Assembly: GCA_020425885.1 (NCBI GenBank) | Contig: JAGQRA010000893.1 | Coordinates: forward strand, 1-7,756 | DNA length: 7,756 bases | Reading direction: 5' to 3' | DNA from: Planctomycetota bacterium | GTDB taxonomy: Bacteria; Planctomycetota; UBA1135; UBA2386 | Shown here: positions 1-7,192 of the stretch, in pieces | Numbering within the stretch: position 1 is the first letter of the stretch | Layout: each line of letters opens with the position of its first letter | The notes under the pieces: model-generated | What the model was told of the DNA's origin: nothing | Databases searched by the model: none | What the model saw: the letters and a program-made list of their open reading frames with translations, nothing else | Program-made: the position numbers and the translations under genes

Positions 1-2694
1 GGCCAGGCCGCGGCGAGGGCGCTCGTGGAGCCGCGGCGGTCGGGCACGTGCTGGGCTCCGGCCCGGGAGGCCGATGGGAAGCCGATCAAGTTCTCGGTGC
101 GCGACGCCCTGCAGCTCAGCGGTGGCAACCCGATCTCGCCGATCCAGGATCGGTCACAGCTCGACAAGCTGGCGCGACGCCTGCTCGAGCTCATGGACCG
201 GGCCATGGACCCCGTCACCCCGTGGATGGTGACGGGACACCTCGGCTACATGGTGGCCTGGCAGGGCGCCGAGCTCTCGAGCAAGGCGCTCGACAAGGCG
301 CTGAAGCCGCTGTCGCCCCAGCTGCTCGAGCTGTGCGACGTGTTCGCCAACTCGGTCAGGACCTTGAAGCGCACCGGCGGCGATCTCCAGGCCGAAGGCG
401 GCGAGGTCTCGAACGAGGGCTTCGGCAAGGGACTGCGGCAGATCGTCGGCTACCACGCCGCGATCGAGAGCTACCTCGGCACGGCGTCGGCGGACGGCGG
501 ATCGACGTGGGCCAAGGAGAAGGCGATCAACGCCTTCGCCAAACCGATCTGGCAGAACAACCAGGACACCAGTCAGCAGCTGAGCATTCCGGGGGTCGGT
601 GGCGTCGGCGGCCGATGGCTCAATCAGGCGAAGAACGAGGCCCTTGGCAACTTCCTGGCCAAGGTCAAGGTGCTCGAGGGTGACGTCGGCCGCTGGGTCA
701 CCGACAGCCAGGGCACACTCGCCGCCTGCGAGGCACCGCCCAGCGCGACGTGGACGCTCGACAAGCATCGCGAGGACCGACTCGAGGCGTCGCTCGAGCA
801 CAACCGTGCGCTCAAGACCCTGTTCGCCATGAAGGTCAAGGTCATGGCGGATGAGCTGCCGCAGAAGCTCCCCGACTGGGATACGGCCAGCAGGGATTAC
901 CACGGCACCGACGAGCCGCCCGGCGAAGGTGTGGTCGACCTCGGCCTGCTCGGGGTGCTGGCCAGGATCCGCGTCGCGTTCGGATTCAACGAATACCGCC
1001 TCGGTGGTTCCGACGCGGCCCGGCACATCGACGGCCTGCTCGAAGCCCACCTGCGTCAGATCGACAAGGCCTGGAGTTCCAGGTCGGATCACGGCGACCG
1101 CATCGACTGGGCGCTGGTGAAGTCGCTGCTCGTGCTGTCGGCGAATCCCGCGATCGATCCGAGGGTGCAGGCCCTGGCCGGCCAACTCGGTTGGCAGCAC
1201 CTGGGCTCCCACGAGGCTCGTATGGCCCGGGAGTGGGACGGCTACGGCAAGGAGTCGGACCAGACCGTCGCCATCCTCACGGAGTTGAACGACCACCTGA
1301 GTCGGCTCGAGAACCTCGAGAGCGCCAACGGCGAGGACAACCCGATCGTGCTCGACGACGCCACGCACAAGCAATGGCTCGAGACCCTCGACACCGATCT
1401 CGCGGCCCGCCTGCAGCGACACCTCGATGCGCAGGTCGACTACTGGCGTCCGGACACGAAGAACTGGAAGGACCTTCGCCTGGTGATCGTCGGCGTCAGG
1501 AATGCACTGCAGAAGGAGCGGATCGGCGACCTGGTCAAGCAGGCGCGGGCCAGGGTCGATGCGCCGGCCGCCGACGAGCCCCAGCTGCGTTCGACCCAGC
1601 CGTGCTGCAAGCCTGGGCTGTTGCCGAATGTTGCCGCCGCGCTGCAGGCGCTGCGCGGCTTCACGATGCCGGGCGCGGCCGAACTGCAGCGTCACCCGAT
1701 TGCCGTCGACCTCGGTGACAAGCTCGACCTCGTCGAGGAGCATCTGAAGTCGGGCAACGGCAAGCAACTCGCAGCCATCGCGCTCGAGCTGGCGCCGGTC
1801 GCTGCACCAGCCACCGAGCCGACGACGGTCGATCACTACCTGCGTCCGCTGCAGGCTGCGCTGGCAACGAGTCTGGTCGATGCCGCCCGCAGTCGCTACG
1901 TCCACAAGCTGGCCGACATCGTGACCGCGAAGGGCAGTCCGCTGCTGGCGGGGCTCTACGCCAACACGCCGAGCGCCATCAACCAGGTCGAGGACGCCGA
2001 GGTCATCCGTCGGCTCGGTCTGTTGCTCGACAGCGGCGGCGAGTTGGACGTGCTGCGGCGCGACTACCGCATGTTGCCGAGCGTCGAGGATCCGACCGCG
2101 CCGCACCTGCATCCGGGCAGCGACTTCACGCCGCCGACCGGCGATGCCGCCTGGTGGCAGTTCGAGGCGTTCCTCGCCCTGCTGCAGCCATTCCTGCTGC
2201 AGGCCACCGGCAACGTCACCGAGGCCGCCTTCCGGGTCAAGTTCGAGCTGCCGCGCCGTGACGTCGGCGTCTGGAACCACGATGCGACCAGGAAGCCGTT
2301 CTGTTGGTATGCGGCCTCCGCCGACGGGCGAGGCCAGAACAACTACATCGTCTACGACCAGAAGTGGGGCAAGCTCGAGAAGCCGCTGCAGTGGCAGTTC
2401 CTCGGCGATCGCCGACCGTCGCTGTGGTTCCTGTGGACGCAACAGAGTCGACTGGAGGTCCGCGGCGTCGCCGACCGCAAGACCGGTGACCTGACGTTCG
2501 AGCTGACCGGCAACCTCGCGCCCTTGCTGTGGGCGTGGTCGGGCAGTCTCGAGGCCGAGTCCGGACGCTGGGAGGTGAGCTGCAACCCCGAAGGCACGAC
2601 GGAGAAGGCCGCGCTGCTGATGTCGTTCGTCGCCAGCGACGGCACCATCGACCTCAAGCTGCCGCCGCGGCCGGTTCGACCGACGCCGTTCTGA
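1..2694 (+). CDS. tssM: TssM/IcmF-like T6SS membrane-complex protein, C-terminal part (5' end outside window)
   Basis: The frame is open from base 1 to the TGA at 2692-2694, giving 897 residues with no stop and no convincing start, so the real start lies to the left. TssM is the inner-membrane protein of the T6SS TssJLM complex, with a large periplasmic part that anchors the sheath apparatus. The visible part has no clear transmembrane segment, as expected if the N-terminal membrane helices are off the left edge. Codons of about 1-710 are mostly helical-looking and rich in charged residues and Leu. From about codon 744 the protein turns beta-like and Trp-rich (FRVKFELP near 744, LAPLLWAWSG near 838), and it ends in a Pro-rich tail (PPRPVRPTPF). 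The call rests mainly on position directly before tagF and the tssABC block, as in impL-impM of rhizobial clusters. I do not see the usual TssM C-terminal motifs clearly, so it is divergent or another large T6SS-associated protein. Confidence 0.55.
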   Translation, partial: GQAAARALVEPRRSGTCWAPAREADGKPIKFSVRDALQLSGGNPISPIQDRSQLDKLARRLLELMDRAMDPVTPWMVTGHLGYMVAWQGAELSSKALDKALKPLSPQLLELCDVFANSVRTLKRTGGDLQAEGGEVSNEGFGKGLRQIVGYHAAIESYLGTASADGGSTWAKEKAINAFAKPIWQNNQDTSQQLSIPGVGGVGGRWLNQAKNEALGNFLAKVKVLEGDVGRWVTDSQGTLAACEAPPSATWTLDKHREDRLEASLEHNRALKTLFAMKVKVMADELPQKLPDWDTASRDYHGTDEPPGEGVVDLGLLGVLARIRVAFGFNEYRLGGSDAARHIDGLLEAHLRQIDKAWSSRSDHGDRIDWALVKSLLVLSANPAIDPRVQALAGQLGWQHLGSHEARMAREWDGYGKESDQTVAILTELNDHLSRLENLESANGEDNPIVLDDATHKQWLETLDTDLAARLQRHLDAQVDYWRPDTKNWKDLRLVIVGVRNALQKERIGDLVKQARARVDAPAADEPQLRSTQPCCKPGLLPNVAAALQALRGFTMPGAAELQRHPIAVDLGDKLDLVEEHLKSGNGKQLAAIALELAPVAAPATEPTTVDHYLRPLQAALATSLVDAARSRYVHKLADIVTAKGSPLLAGLYANTPSAINQVEDAEVIRRLGLLLDSGGELDVLRRDYRMLPSVEDPTAPHLHPGSDFTPPTGDAAWWQFEAFLALLQPFLLQATGNVTEAAFRVKFELPRRDVGVWNHDATRKPFCWYAASADGRGQNNYIVYDQKWGKLEKPLQWQFLGDRRPSLWFLWTQQSRLEVRGVADRKTGDLTFELTGNLAPLLWAWSGSLEAESGRWEVSCNPEGTTEKAALLMSFVASDGTIDLKLPPRPVRPTPF

Positions 2695-2701
2695 GCGCCG
2701 C

Positions 2702-3730
2702 ATGTTCGGCTTCCGGCGACGCGAGAACCCGACGATCCAGCTCTATGGCAAGCTGCCGTTGGCGAAGGACTACCTGCGCCTCGGCTTCGGCGAAGGCGCC
2801 GGGCTGCTGCTGCGGGAGTGGCTCGATGCGACCTTCTCCGGTGGCGCCGGCCGCGATTCCGTTGCCGAACCGGCCGGCGCATTCCGCTTCGTCGCCGGCG
2901 ATGCCTGGGATGCGTGCCTGCAGGGGACCCTGGTCCCGAGCTCGGACGCCGGTGGGCTGCGCGCGTTTCCGTTCATGATCGGCGTCGAACGCCGCCGTCG
3001 GGCCGTGGTCGAGGATCTGGCCCAGGGCTGGGTGCAGGCCGATGGCGTCTGGCAGGAGCTGCGGCGCCTGCGCGAGAGCTGCGCGATGCGGCCCGATGGC
3101 CGGAGCATGCTGGCGTCGATGCGCGGATCGGTGCTCGATGTGGCTGCTGTCACCGGTGCCAGCGGCGCCCCGATCGAGGTCGAGTCATGGCTGCAGGCGC
3201 TGTGGCCCGATCGCGGTCTGGTCGGACTGGAAGCTGATCTCGAACGTCTGCTGGCTGCCGGCGAGGAGGTGCCGTGGCGGCTGCCATTGGCCCGCGGTGG
3301 CAGCTATCGCCAGCAGGTTCTCGCCTGGCTCGTAGTCCTCGGCCGGCTCGGGCTGTTCGAGTCCGGGTCGTGCCCGACCCTGTTCTTCCCCGAAGCGGAC
3401 ACGCCGGTCTACGCCCTCGGGGAGTACGCCCTGGAAGAGAACGCCCCGGCAGAGGCGGCCGGTGCCACCGAGCCGACCGACCTGTCGGTCGGCGAAGGTG
3501 GACCAGGGCCGTTCCTGGCGGTGTTCCATTCGCCGTTGCGACCTGCCCTGGGGCGGTGGCTTCAGGTGCCGGGAACGGAGGGGCCGCTCGGCAATGGCGA
3601 CCTGGTCGGAGGTCGCCCACCTGGCGGTCAGCTCGCCGTCGCCGCCAGCACCGGGCTGCCGCCGCTGGCCGCCTCCCTGCGCAGCACCGTCGCGACGTTT
3701 CTGTCACGCCATGGCCTCGGCCGGCAGTAG
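2702..3730 (+). CDS. tagF: TagF-family T6SS post-translational regulator, long form
   Basis: This 342-residue protein starts at an ATG 7 nt after the tssM-like stop, so the two genes are probably co-transcribed and perhaps translationally coupled; no clear Shine-Dalgarno is seen. TagF (ImpM) proteins are cytoplasmic and, where studied, repress T6SS assembly post-translationally, acting with or against the PpkA/PppA/Fha phosphorylation pathway. Family features are visible: LYGKLP at 14-19 followed by KDYLRLGF, a conserved core at 61-94 (FRFVAGDAWDACLQGTLVPS, then SDAGG and AFPFMIGV), and PTLFFPE at 225-231, which resembles the late core strand. The usual catalytic-looking DUF has about 200-240 residues. 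Here an acidic Ala/Glu-rich linker (about 240-268) and a further 70 residues ending HGLGRQ follow. The extension does not look like a PppA phosphatase, which is fused to TagF in some Agrobacterium-type systems. I am confident of the family and unsure of the role of the tail. Confidence 0.85.
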   Translation: MFGFRRRENPTIQLYGKLPLAKDYLRLGFGEGAGLLLREWLDATFSGGAGRDSVAEPAGAFRFVAGDAWDACLQGTLVPSSDAGGLRAFPFMIGVERRRRAVVEDLAQGWVQADGVWQELRRLRESCAMRPDGRSMLASMRGSVLDVAAVTGASGAPIEVESWLQALWPDRGLVGLEADLERLLAAGEEVPWRLPLARGGSYRQQVLAWLVVLGRLGLFESGSCPTLFFPEADTPVYALGEYALEENAPAEAAGATEPTDLSVGEGGPGPFLAVFHSPLRPALGRWLQVPGTEGPLGNGDLVGGRPPGGQLAVAASTGLPPLAASLRSTVATFLSRHGLGRQ

Positions 3731-3756
3731 GGAATCTCCCCTATCTGTTGCCGGCC
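3719..3756 (+). other. Compound stem-loop spanning the tagF stop codon
   Basis: GGCCGGCA at 3719-3726 is the exact reverse complement of TGCCGGCC at 3749-3756. Inside it, TAGGG at 3728-3732 pairs with CCCTA at 3739-3743. The tagF stop (3728-3730) lies within the inner stem. No T-run follows, so it is not a classical Rho-independent terminator. It could be an mRNA-end or processing structure separating tssM-tagF from tssA onward. The pairing is read directly; the function is inferred. Confidence 0.5.
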
Positions 3757-3777
3757 ATTGTCGGGTGCCGCTATCGT
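3748..3777 (+). promoter_or_regulatory. Possible weak sigma70-type promoter for tssA
   Basis: TTGCCG at 3748-3753 and TATCGT at 3772-3777 are separated by 18 nt, a plausible but weak -35/-10 pair. It lies in the 98-nt gap before tssA. Both boxes overlap inverted repeats (the arm at 3749-3756 and the loop of 3765-3784), so a repressor bound there could block it. In DNA this GC-rich such matches arise by chance, so this is only a candidate. Confidence 0.2.
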
Positions 3778-3784
3778 GCGGCAC
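3765..3784. repeat. Perfect 7-bp inverted repeat upstream of tssA (operator or hairpin candidate)
   Basis: GTGCCGC at 3765-3771 and GCGGCAC at 3778-3784 are exact reverse complements around the 6-nt loop TATCGT. The site lies 44 nt before the tssA start. It could be an operator for a dimeric regulator or an RNA hairpin in the leader; the sequence alone does not decide. Confidence 0.45.
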
Positions 3785-3791
3785 GCAGTGT

Positions 3792-3806
3792 GTCACGAGA
3801 AGTGAC
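3792..3806. repeat. Short inverted repeat GTCAC-N5-GTGAC in the tssA leader
   Basis: GTCAC (3792-3796) and GTGAC (3802-3806) are exact reverse complements with a 5-nt spacer, GAGAA. It is the third dyad in this 98-nt gap and lies 22 nt before the tssA ATG. The symmetry suits a small dimeric DNA-binding protein, but a 5-bp arm is short enough to occur by chance. Confidence 0.3.
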
Positions 3807-3828
3807 GAGCCATTGCCGAGATCCGAGC

Positions 3829-4944
3829 ATGAACTCACCGGACACCATTGACTTCGACACCCTTCTCCGTCCGATCGAAGGTGACCTCCCCGCCGGCCAG
3901 GATCTCCGCAGTGACCCGTCGCCGGTCTCCCTGTACTACCAGATCAAGGATGCCAGGGCCGCGGCTCGTGCCGCCGAACGCTCCGGCATGCAGTTCGAGG
4001 ATGGCCAGCAGGTCGTCGGCGCCGAATGGCGGTCGGTGCTGCGGCTCGGACCCGAGATCCTCGCCACCAAGTCCAAGGACCTGGAGATCACCGCCTGGCT
4101 GATCGAGGCCCTGGTCCGGGAATACGGCTTCGCCGGTCTGCGCGACGGCTTCCGGCTGGCCCGCGAGATGGTCGAGAGGTTCTGGGACGGTCTCTATCCA
4201 ATGCCGGACGAAGACGGCATTTCGACCCGGGTGGCGCCGCTCGCCGGGCTCAATGGCGGCGAGTCCGAGGGCACGCTGGCGGTGCCGATCGCCCTGGCCG
4301 CCATCACCGAAGAGGGGGAGTACGGCGCCTATGGCCTGTGGCGATACAGCAAGGCGCGGGAGTCCTCCAAAGCCGGAGCCAGCGGCGAGGGGCTCAGCCC
4401 GATGGCCAAGTTCGAGGCCACCGTGCGCAACTGCTCCCCCGACTTCTTCCGCAGTCTCGTCGGCGACGTCGAGGCGGCGATCGAGCATTTCGCCGCGCTG
4501 ACCGCGTTGCTGGACGAGCGCTGCGGTTCCGATTCGCCGCCATCGTCGGCGATCCGCCGGACGCTCGAGGAGGCGAAGCAGACCATCACCCACGTCGTCC
4601 AGAGCGTGGCCGGCGTCATGATCGACAGCGGCGAGGCCGAGGCGGCGCCGATCGAGAATGAGGCCGAGGTTGCCTCCGGGCCGACCGTGGCTGCGCCCGC
4701 GGCGGCACCGGGCGAGATCCGGACCCGCGATGACGCGTTCCGCGTGCTCAGTCGGGTGGCCGACTACTTCCGCGACCAGGAGCCTCATTCGCCGTTGTCG
4801 AGTCTGCTCTATCAGGCCGTGCGGTGGGGGCGGTTGCCACTGCGCCAGCTGATCGAGGAGCTGTTCCCGGATTCGAGCGCACGCGATCACTTCGGGCTGT
4901 TGACCGGGCTCGGTGGCAGGTCCGCCGAGGACGACGACGGCTAG
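3829..4944 (+). CDS. tssA: TssA, T6SS sheath/tube assembly protein (ImpA family, short class)
   Basis: This 371-residue cytoplasmic protein would bind the baseplate and prime and coordinate polymerisation of the Hcp tube and TssBC sheath. The N-terminal ImpA_N domain is clear: LLRPIEGDLPAGQDLRSD at about 12-29, then the KDLEITAWLIEALVREYGFAGL region, then FWDGLYPMPDEDG and RVAPLAGLNG. A variable Ala/Pro/Glu-rich linker covers about 270-297. The C-terminal domain follows from about 297 (TRDDAFRVLSRVADYFRDQE), with the hallmark EPHSPLSSLLYQAVRWGR at 318-335. Length and architecture fit the short class that includes Pseudomonas TssA1, not the long membrane-anchored VasL type. The frame is open far upstream, through tagF, but only the ATG at 3829 gives the family N-terminus; in-frame GTGs at 3790 and 3802 are less likely. 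Its ribosome site is weak (GAG at 3818-3820). It is separated from tagF by 98 nt and from tssB by 99 nt. Confidence 0.93.
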   Translation: MNSPDTIDFDTLLRPIEGDLPAGQDLRSDPSPVSLYYQIKDARAAARAAERSGMQFEDGQQVVGAEWRSVLRLGPEILATKSKDLEITAWLIEALVREYGFAGLRDGFRLAREMVERFWDGLYPMPDEDGISTRVAPLAGLNGGESEGTLAVPIALAAITEEGEYGAYGLWRYSKARESSKAGASGEGLSPMAKFEATVRNCSPDFFRSLVGDVEAAIEHFAALTALLDERCGSDSPPSSAIRRTLEEAKQTITHVVQSVAGVMIDSGEAEAAPIENEAEVASGPTVAAPAAAPGEIRTRDDAFRVLSRVADYFRDQEPHSPLSSLLYQAVRWGRLPLRQLIEELFPDSSARDHFGLLTGLGGRSAEDDDG

Positions 4945-4958
4945 CCGGCGGCCAGGAC

Positions 4959-4975
4959 CCCGGTCGGCGACCGGG
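4959..4975 (+). other. Strong GC hairpin after tssA
   Basis: CCCGGTC at 4959-4965 pairs exactly with GACCGGG at 4969-4975 across a 3-nt loop, starting 14 nt after the tssA stop. No T-run follows; instead the DNA becomes C-rich and G-poor. It may stabilise the 3' end of an upstream transcript or protect the 5' end of a processed tssBC mRNA. The structure is seen directly; the role is inferred. Confidence 0.5.
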
Positions 4976-4982
4976 CGACGAG

Positions 4983-5030
4983 ACTTCACTTCCAGCACTA
5001 CTGCATCCTTCCCTCTCACCCTCAGACACA
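4983..5030 (+). promoter_or_regulatory. C-rich, G-poor leader of tssB (possible Rho-utilisation-like or unstructured leader)
   Basis: By hand count this 48-nt stretch has about 22 C and only 3 G, in sharp contrast to the balanced GC of the coding sequence around it. It lies between the post-tssA hairpin and the tssB ribosome site. C-rich, G-poor untranslated RNA is what Rho prefers to load on, so conditional termination is possible. An unstructured leader that helps ribosomes load on a highly made protein is an equally good explanation. No convincing promoter boxes are seen in it. Confidence 0.3.
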
Positions 5031-5046
5031 TGGTGGTTAACCCATG
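5029..5046 (+). promoter_or_regulatory. Ribosome-binding site and small hairpin over the tssB start
   Basis: GGTGG at 5032-5036 is the best Shine-Dalgarno-like sequence, 7 nt before the ATG at 5044. CATGG at 5029-5033 is the exact reverse complement of CCATG at 5042-5046, so a 5-bp hairpin with an 8-nt loop could pair part of the ribosome site and the start codon. An out-of-frame ATG at 5030 lies within it. The ribosome site is likely; a regulatory hairpin is speculative because the stem is short. Confidence 0.4.
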
Positions 5047-5583
5047 GGCAGCGTTCACGACAAGTTGAAGAGAGTGCGCAAGCCGCGCGTGCATCTCACG
5101 TACGAAGTCGAAACCGGAGGCGCCGCGATCCAGCGCGAGCTCCCCTTCGTGGTCGGCGTCCTCGGCGACTTCTCCGGCAATCCTTCGACCCCGTTGAAGT
5201 CGCTCAAGGATCGCAAGTTCGTCCAGATCGATCGCGACAACTTCGATTCGGTCATGGCGAGCATGACGCCCGAGCTGCACTTCAAGGTCGACAACAAGAT
5301 CACCGACGACGGCAGCCAGATGGCGGTCGATCTGAAGTTCAACTCGATGGAGGACTTCCAGCCGGCCAAGATCGCCAACCAGGTCGAGCCGCTGCGCAAG
5401 CTGCTCGAGACCCGCGGCAAGCTGTCGGACCTGCTGTCGAAGGTGGATCGTTCCGAAGAGCTCGAGACCCTGCTCGAGAACGTCCTGCAGGACAGCGAGC
5501 AGATGAAGAAGCTCGCCGGTGAGCTCGGACTCGGCGGTGGCGGCGATGCCGGCGCGGCCCCGGATGCCGGAGGTGGGTCGTGA
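5044..5583 (+). CDS. tssB: TssB, T6SS contractile sheath small subunit (VipA/ImpB)
   Basis: This 179-residue cytoplasmic protein forms a heterodimer with TssC, and the dimers polymerise into the contractile sheath that drives the Hcp tube outward. Family motifs are plain: [15 protein letters not shown] at 13-27, [14 protein letters not shown] at 32-45, [11 protein letters not shown] at 58-68, and the FNSMEDFQP block with [19 protein letters not shown] at about 99-131. The helix that packs against TssC follows at about 138-158. The last 20 or so residues are a Gly/Ala-rich tail, typical of a disordered end. Length is normal for the family. The ATG at 5044 is supported by GGTGG 7 nt upstream and by the standard N-terminus. 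Its stop overlaps the tssC GTG, so the two partners are translationally coupled, which suits a fixed 1:1 ratio. Confidence 0.97.
   Translation: MGSVHDKLKRVRKPRVHLTYEVETGGAAIQRELPFVVGVLGDFSGNPSTPLKSLKDRKFVQIDRDNFDSVMASMTPELHFKVDNKITDDGSQMAVDLKFNSMEDFQPAKIANQVEPLRKLLETRGKLSDLLSKVDRSEELETLLENVLQDSEQMKKLAGELGLGGGGDAGAAPDAGGGS
5569..5573 (+). promoter_or_regulatory. Shine-Dalgarno of tssC, inside the end of tssB
   Basis: GGAGG lies 6 nt before the GTG at 5580 and 15 nt before the in-frame ATG at 5589. The spacing favours the GTG as the tssC start. The motif is written within the Gly codons of the TssB tail, so one stretch serves both the protein tail and ribosome loading. Confidence 0.7.
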
Positions 5584-7076
5584 GCGAAATGGAACAAGAC
5601 CCGCAACAGGCCGCAGCCCAACAGGCCGAAGGGGAGGCCTTCAGCCTGCTCGATCAGGCGATTGCCGCGACCAAGCAGACGGAGCGCTCGCGCGCCCAGG
5701 ACCTGCTGCAGGCGCTCGCGACCGAGGCCATGGCCGGGACCGTGACGTGGGACAAGAACCTCACCGTCACCTTCACGACCGCGATCCAGCAGATCGACCA
5801 GCTGCTCAGCAAGCAGCTGGCGGCGATCATGCACAGCAAGGAGTTCACCAAGCTCGAGGGCACCTGGCGCGGGCTCAACCATCTGGTGATGAACTCCGAG
5901 ACCGGCAGCGGCCTCAAGATCCGCGTCTTCAACTGCGGCAAGCGCGAGCTGTTCAAGGATCTCGACAAGGCCGTCGAGTTCGATCAGAGCCAGACCTTCA
6001 AGAAGATCTACGAGAGCGAATTCGGCTCCCCCGGTGGCGAGCCCTACGGCGCGCTGATCGGTGACTACGAGTTCACGGCGCACCCCGAGGACGTCGGGCT
6101 GCTGCAGAACATGTCGAACGTGGCGGCCGCCGCGTTCTGCCCGTTCATCACCGCGCCCGGGCCGCAGATGTTCGGCTTCGACAGCTGGCAGGAGCTCAGC
6201 AAGCCGCGCGATCTCGAGAAGATCTTCGAGACCGCCGAGTACACCAAGTGGCGCTCGTTCCGCGAGACCGAGGACTCCCGCTTCGTCACGATGGTGATGC
6301 CGCGGACCCTGGCCCGGATGCCGTACGGCGCCAACACCGCGCCGATCGAGGAGTTCAGCTTCGAGGAGCTGCCGCTCAACGCGGACGGCTCGGGCAAGCC
6401 GGCCGAGCACGACGACTACTGCTGGATGAACGCGGCCTACGTCAAGGGCGCCGTGCTGACGCGGGCCTTCGCCGAGAACGGCTTCTGCACCGCGATCCGC
6501 GGCGCCGAAGGCGGTGGCCGCGTCGACGGCCTGCCGACCCACGTCTTCAAGAGCGACGATGGCGACATGGACGTCAAGTGCCCGACCGAGGTCGGCATCA
6601 CCGACCGCCGCGAGGCAGAGCTCAGCAACCTCGGCTTCCTGCCGCTGTCGCACTACAAGAACACCGACTTCGCCGTGTTCTTCGGCGCGCAGTCGGTGCA
6701 GAAGCCGAAGAAGTACGACGACCCCGACGCCACGTCCAACGCCGCGATCTCGGCGCGACTGCCGTACCTGATGGCGACCTCCCGCTTCAGTCACTTCCTC
6801 AAGGTGATGGCCCGCGACAAGATCGGCTCGTCGATGGAGGCCGCCGACTGCGAGAAGTGGCTCAACAAGTGGATCGTCAACTACGTCAACAACAGCAAGT
6901 CGTCGTCGGCCGAGGTGCGGGCCAAGAAGCCGCTCGCCGATGCCCGGATCGAGGTGCAGGAGATCCCCGGTTCGCCCGGCTCGTACAACGCCGTCGCCTA
7001 CCTGCGGCCCTGGCTGCAGATGGAGGAGCTGACGACGTCGATGCGGCTGGTGGCCAAGGTGCCGAAGAAGGCCTAG
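5580..7076 (+). CDS. tssC: TssC, T6SS contractile sheath large subunit (VipB/ImpC)
   Basis: This 498-residue protein is the main sheath subunit; with TssB it builds the extended sheath that contracts to fire the tube. It has the full family length and uninterrupted motifs: [11 protein letters not shown] at 93-103, [20 protein letters not shown] at 132-151, then [34 protein letters not shown] at 282-301; [21 protein letters not shown] at 303-323; [19 protein letters not shown] at 335-353; [19 protein letters not shown] at 358-376; [20 protein letters not shown] at 391-410; [19 protein letters not shown], and [18 protein letters not shown] near the end. It starts at a GTG overlapping the tssB stop (GTGA, 5580-5583), with GGAGG in good spacing; an ATG three codons in is a weaker alternative. 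It is followed by a 116-nt gap with a strong hairpin. Nothing appears truncated or missing, so this is the canonical functional sheath gene. Confidence 0.98.
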   Translation: MSEMEQDPQQAAAQQAEGEAFSLLDQAIAATKQTERSRAQDLLQALATEAMAGTVTWDKNLTVTFTTAIQQIDQLLSKQLAAIMHSKEFTKLEGTWRGLNHLVMNSETGSGLKIRVFNCGKRELFKDLDKAVEFDQSQTFKKIYESEFGSPGGEPYGALIGDYEFTAHPEDVGLLQNMSNVAAAAFCPFITAPGPQMFGFDSWQELSKPRDLEKIFETAEYTKWRSFRETEDSRFVTMVMPRTLARMPYGANTAPIEEFSFEELPLNADGSGKPAEHDDYCWMNAAYVKGAVLTRAFAENGFCTAIRGAEGGGRVDGLPTHVFKSDDGDMDVKCPTEVGITDRREAELSNLGFLPLSHYKNTDFAVFFGAQSVQKPKKYDDPDATSNAAISARLPYLMATSRFSHFLKVMARDKIGSSMEAADCEKWLNKWIVNYVNNSKSSSAEVRAKKPLADARIEVQEIPGSPGSYNAVAYLRPWLQMEELTTSMRLVAKVPKKA

Positions 7077-7082
7077 GTGACC

Positions 7083-7114
7083 GCGGTCGCCGGGTGTTCG
7101 CACCCGGCGATCGT
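7083..7114 (+). other. Long stem-loop with UUCG loop between tssC and the second tssC-like gene
   Basis: TCGCCGGGTG (7087-7096) and CACCCGGCGA (7101-7110) pair perfectly around TTCG. The stem extends outward by G-U, G-C, C-G and G-U pairs to 7083 and 7114, giving 14 bp. It starts 7 nt after the tssC stop. No T-run follows, so it is not a standard intrinsic terminator. A 5-bp alternative hairpin (GGCGA 7106-7110 with TCGCC 7114-7118) would compete with it. It probably marks a 3'-end-stabilising or attenuating structure behind the sheath genes; the function is inferred. Confidence 0.6.
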
Positions 7115-7192
7115 CGCCACCCGCGACCCTGATCTTCGCCACCGGGCTCGAACGGCCCGCTGGCGCCGGTTCGGGTCGACAGCCCAGTTCTC

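Noticed and set aside
154..2703. 849-codon open frame on the minus strand opposite the tssM-like gene
   Set aside because: It mirrors the sense gene almost end to end, is Arg/Gln/Leu-rich with no recognisable motif, and is the usual shadow of G/C third positions in GC-rich DNA.
3719..3756. Classical Rho-independent terminator after tagF
   Set aside because: The stem is strong but no T-run follows, so I list it only as a stem-loop.
3274..3828. In-frame extension of tssA upstream through the tagF region
   Set aside because: The extra 185 residues are out-of-frame tagF sequence of low complexity; the family N-terminus begins at the ATG at 3829.
3835..5280. 481-codon open frame on the minus strand opposite tssA and the start of tssB
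   Set aside because: Shadow of the strong tssA gene; it crosses the tssA-tssB gap and has no motif or ribosome site supporting it.
7079..7088. Perfect 10-bp palindrome GACCGCGGTC after tssC
   Set aside because: It overlaps the larger stem-loop at 7083-7114 and is likely a by-product of it; as a separate operator it has no further support.
5055..7142. 695-codon open frame on the minus strand opposite tssB-tssC
   Set aside because: The opposite strand encodes two unmistakable conserved sheath proteins; this frame is low-complexity (Leu, Arg, Val, Gly) and has no family features.
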